From an uncultured Eggerthellaceae bacterium (GTDB lineage Bacteria > Actinomycetota > Coriobacteriia > Coriobacteriales > Eggerthellaceae): a stretch of DNA of 44,559 bases. The notes below the pieces were generated by a model, which ran no database searches, was not told the DNA's origin, and worked only from the letters and a program-made list of their open reading frames with translations. The DNA lies in the NCBI GenBank assembly GCA_947626195.1, contig CANQRF010000015.1, forward strand, positions 1 to 44,559. Reading direction: 5' to 3'. Both the position numbers and the translations under genes were made by a program. Below, piece by piece: positions 43,775 to 44,559 of this stretch. Positions within the stretch are counted from its first letter, which is position 1. Each line of letters begins with the position of its first letter.

Positions 43775-43813
43775 ATGCGACGTCTGGGGAAAGCTCATAC
43801 TCCAACACGATGA
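43775..43813 (+). CDS. 12-codon leader peptide overlapping the regulator-like gene start
   Basis: An ATG at 43775 directly follows the strong site AAGGAGGG and opens 12 codons (MRRLGKAHTPTR) before TGA at 43811-43813. The stop overlaps the ATG of the next gene (ATGA). The downstream gene has no good ribosome site of its own, so its translation probably depends on ribosomes finishing this peptide. Alternatively it is the true N-terminus, put out of frame by a small mutation. Confidence 0.5.
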   Translation: MRRLGKAHTPTR

Positions 43814-44499
43814 CTATTGAACGACTCACCGTCTTCGATATGGGTATCGGCGCGCTCTATTTCTTTGCTTCTCACATGGTGATCCAGACCATGTTCTATG
43901 TAGGCCTTGATCGTACTTACGCCGAAGTGTCAATCTTCTTTCTTCTCGTTATCGCATCGATAGTTGCTGCACATGTATTCGCCCGACCGTTTCAACGTCT
44001 TCGCATTTTCGGAGAGTCCGCGTTTGGCATCCCCCTTATAAGCACAACAGCCGCAGCTGGCGCAGTCGTTGCCCTTGTTTCCCTTCTTCCTGAAGTCGGC
44101 GTTTGGATGTTTTACCTTGCAGCCATACTTCTTGGCATTGCGTGCGGATGGATTACGGTGATTTGGATTGCTACGGTCCATGCAAGCAAGCCTGACGCAA
44201 GTTCCTTTTATATCGACGGAGCCCTTTTTGCTGCCGTCATCTTTTACTTTCTCTTCCGATGCGCAAGCTCAGTTTCTCCCCATATGGAACAAGGCTTTAT
44301 GTTTGCACTCCCTCTTATAGCCATCGTTTGCATTTTAAGAGGAGGCGCACAAAGCAGCGACACTTCAACAATCACTCTTGGTCGTGCGCAAACGCTTCAG
44401 GTGCTTGTTGTCGTTTCGGCAGTGTTTGCTATTGGCTGCAGCGGCTTCGTCTTCCTTGCCGGCTATGGGGACGTTCTTTTCCCCATTCTTCCGCAGTAG
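43810..44499 (+). CDS. Short membrane protein like the sensor half of LuxR-type regulators, no DNA-binding domain
   Basis: 229 aa, start ATG 43810 overlapping the leader-peptide stop. Six or seven membrane spans (for example MGIGALYFFASHMVIQTM, FFLLVIASIVAAHVF, MFYLAAILLGIACGWITV, LVVVSAVFAIGCSGFVFLAG). The sequence matches in build the first half of the 12-span membrane LuxR regulators but stops with TAG at 44497-44499. The other two frames also hit stops within 30 bases, and a hairpin follows, so this is not a single frameshift. It is divergent from the flavoprotein at 41751, the usual regulator position. Either a truncated regulator or a stand-alone sensor or anchor. Confidence 0.65.
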   Translation: MTIERLTVFDMGIGALYFFASHMVIQTMFYVGLDRTYAEVSIFFLLVIASIVAAHVFARPFQRLRIFGESAFGIPLISTTAAAGAVVALVSLLPEVGVWMFYLAAILLGIACGWITVIWIATVHASKPDASSFYIDGALFAAVIFYFLFRCASSVSPHMEQGFMFALPLIAIVCILRGGAQSSDTSTITLGRAQTLQVLVVVSAVFAIGCSGFVFLAGYGDVLFPILPQ

Positions 44500-44536
44500 C
44501 TTGATGTAACCCCTCGTTCATTTTTTTACTCTGACC

Positions 44537-44559
44537 AGCCCTTTCAGGGCTAAAATTTT
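44537..44559 (+). terminator. Small hairpin after the short regulator-like gene
   Basis: AGCCCT-TTC-AGGGCT at 44537-44551 followed by AAAATTTT up to the window end. A weak terminator, 37 bases past the stop; it supports the gene really ending here. Confidence 0.45.

Noticed and set aside
1-44559. CRISPR array, prophage, insertion sequence or rRNA
   Set aside because: No regularly spaced identical repeats with unique spacers, no transposase, integrase or phage structural genes, and no rRNA seen. The only regular arrays are the short operator repeats.

Overview
The window looks like chromosome of an anaerobic actinobacterium of the family Eggerthellaceae (class Coriobacteriia), a gut or rumen type such as Slackia, Eggerthella or Gordonibacter. 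The reasons are the set of Tat-exported flavoprotein reductases paired with polytopic membrane LuxR-type regulators, a molybdopterin enzyme of the pyrogallol-phloroglucinol transhydroxylase type, rubrerythrin, a fused PurL, and GC-rich housekeeping genes next to visibly more AT-rich accessory segments. The genus is inference.

Layout. 1-2600: N-terminal half of a membrane LuxR-type regulator (cut by the window edge), divergent from a Tat flavoprotein. 2946-4090: AAA ATPase with a three-fold repeat operator. 4300-12400 (minus strand): purL, a small membrane protein and purC in one operon, then a histidine kinase/response regulator pair. 12534-14129: Tat-exported protein of unknown function. 14200-18770: leuS (with an in-frame palindromic insertion), engB and an ATP-grasp enzyme. 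18837-20130: an operon-like run antitoxin-PIN toxin-luxS under a promoter with a palindromic operator. 20231-25092: guaB, an M18 aminopeptidase, rubrerythrin and hsp20 behind a perfect CIRCE element. 25093-25535: gene-free but highly structured, ending in a strong terminator. 25644-27038: a Fic-domain gene enclosed by two 80-bp direct repeats. 27393-28808: pepV-type dipeptidase.

29074-36145 is the most interesting block. A two-subunit transhydroxylase-like molybdoenzyme and a VOC protein form a minus-strand operon, divergent from a membrane LuxR-type regulator followed by an MFS transporter. Together they could import a (poly)phenolic compound, sense it, and rearrange or remove its ring hydroxyls. 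A 97% identical fragment of the pepV 3' end lies just after the transporter as a pseudogene.

36492-38020: ATPase-nuclease-like DUF234 protein with 15-bp-spaced operator repeats. 38192-38275: tRNA-Leu(CAA). 38295-44559: a second respiratory block with a LuxR-type regulator, two Tat lipoprotein flavoproteins, and a regulator-like membrane protein without a DNA-binding domain, preceded by an overlapping 12-codon leader peptide. The flavoproteins lack cytochrome domains, so their electron donor must be encoded elsewhere.
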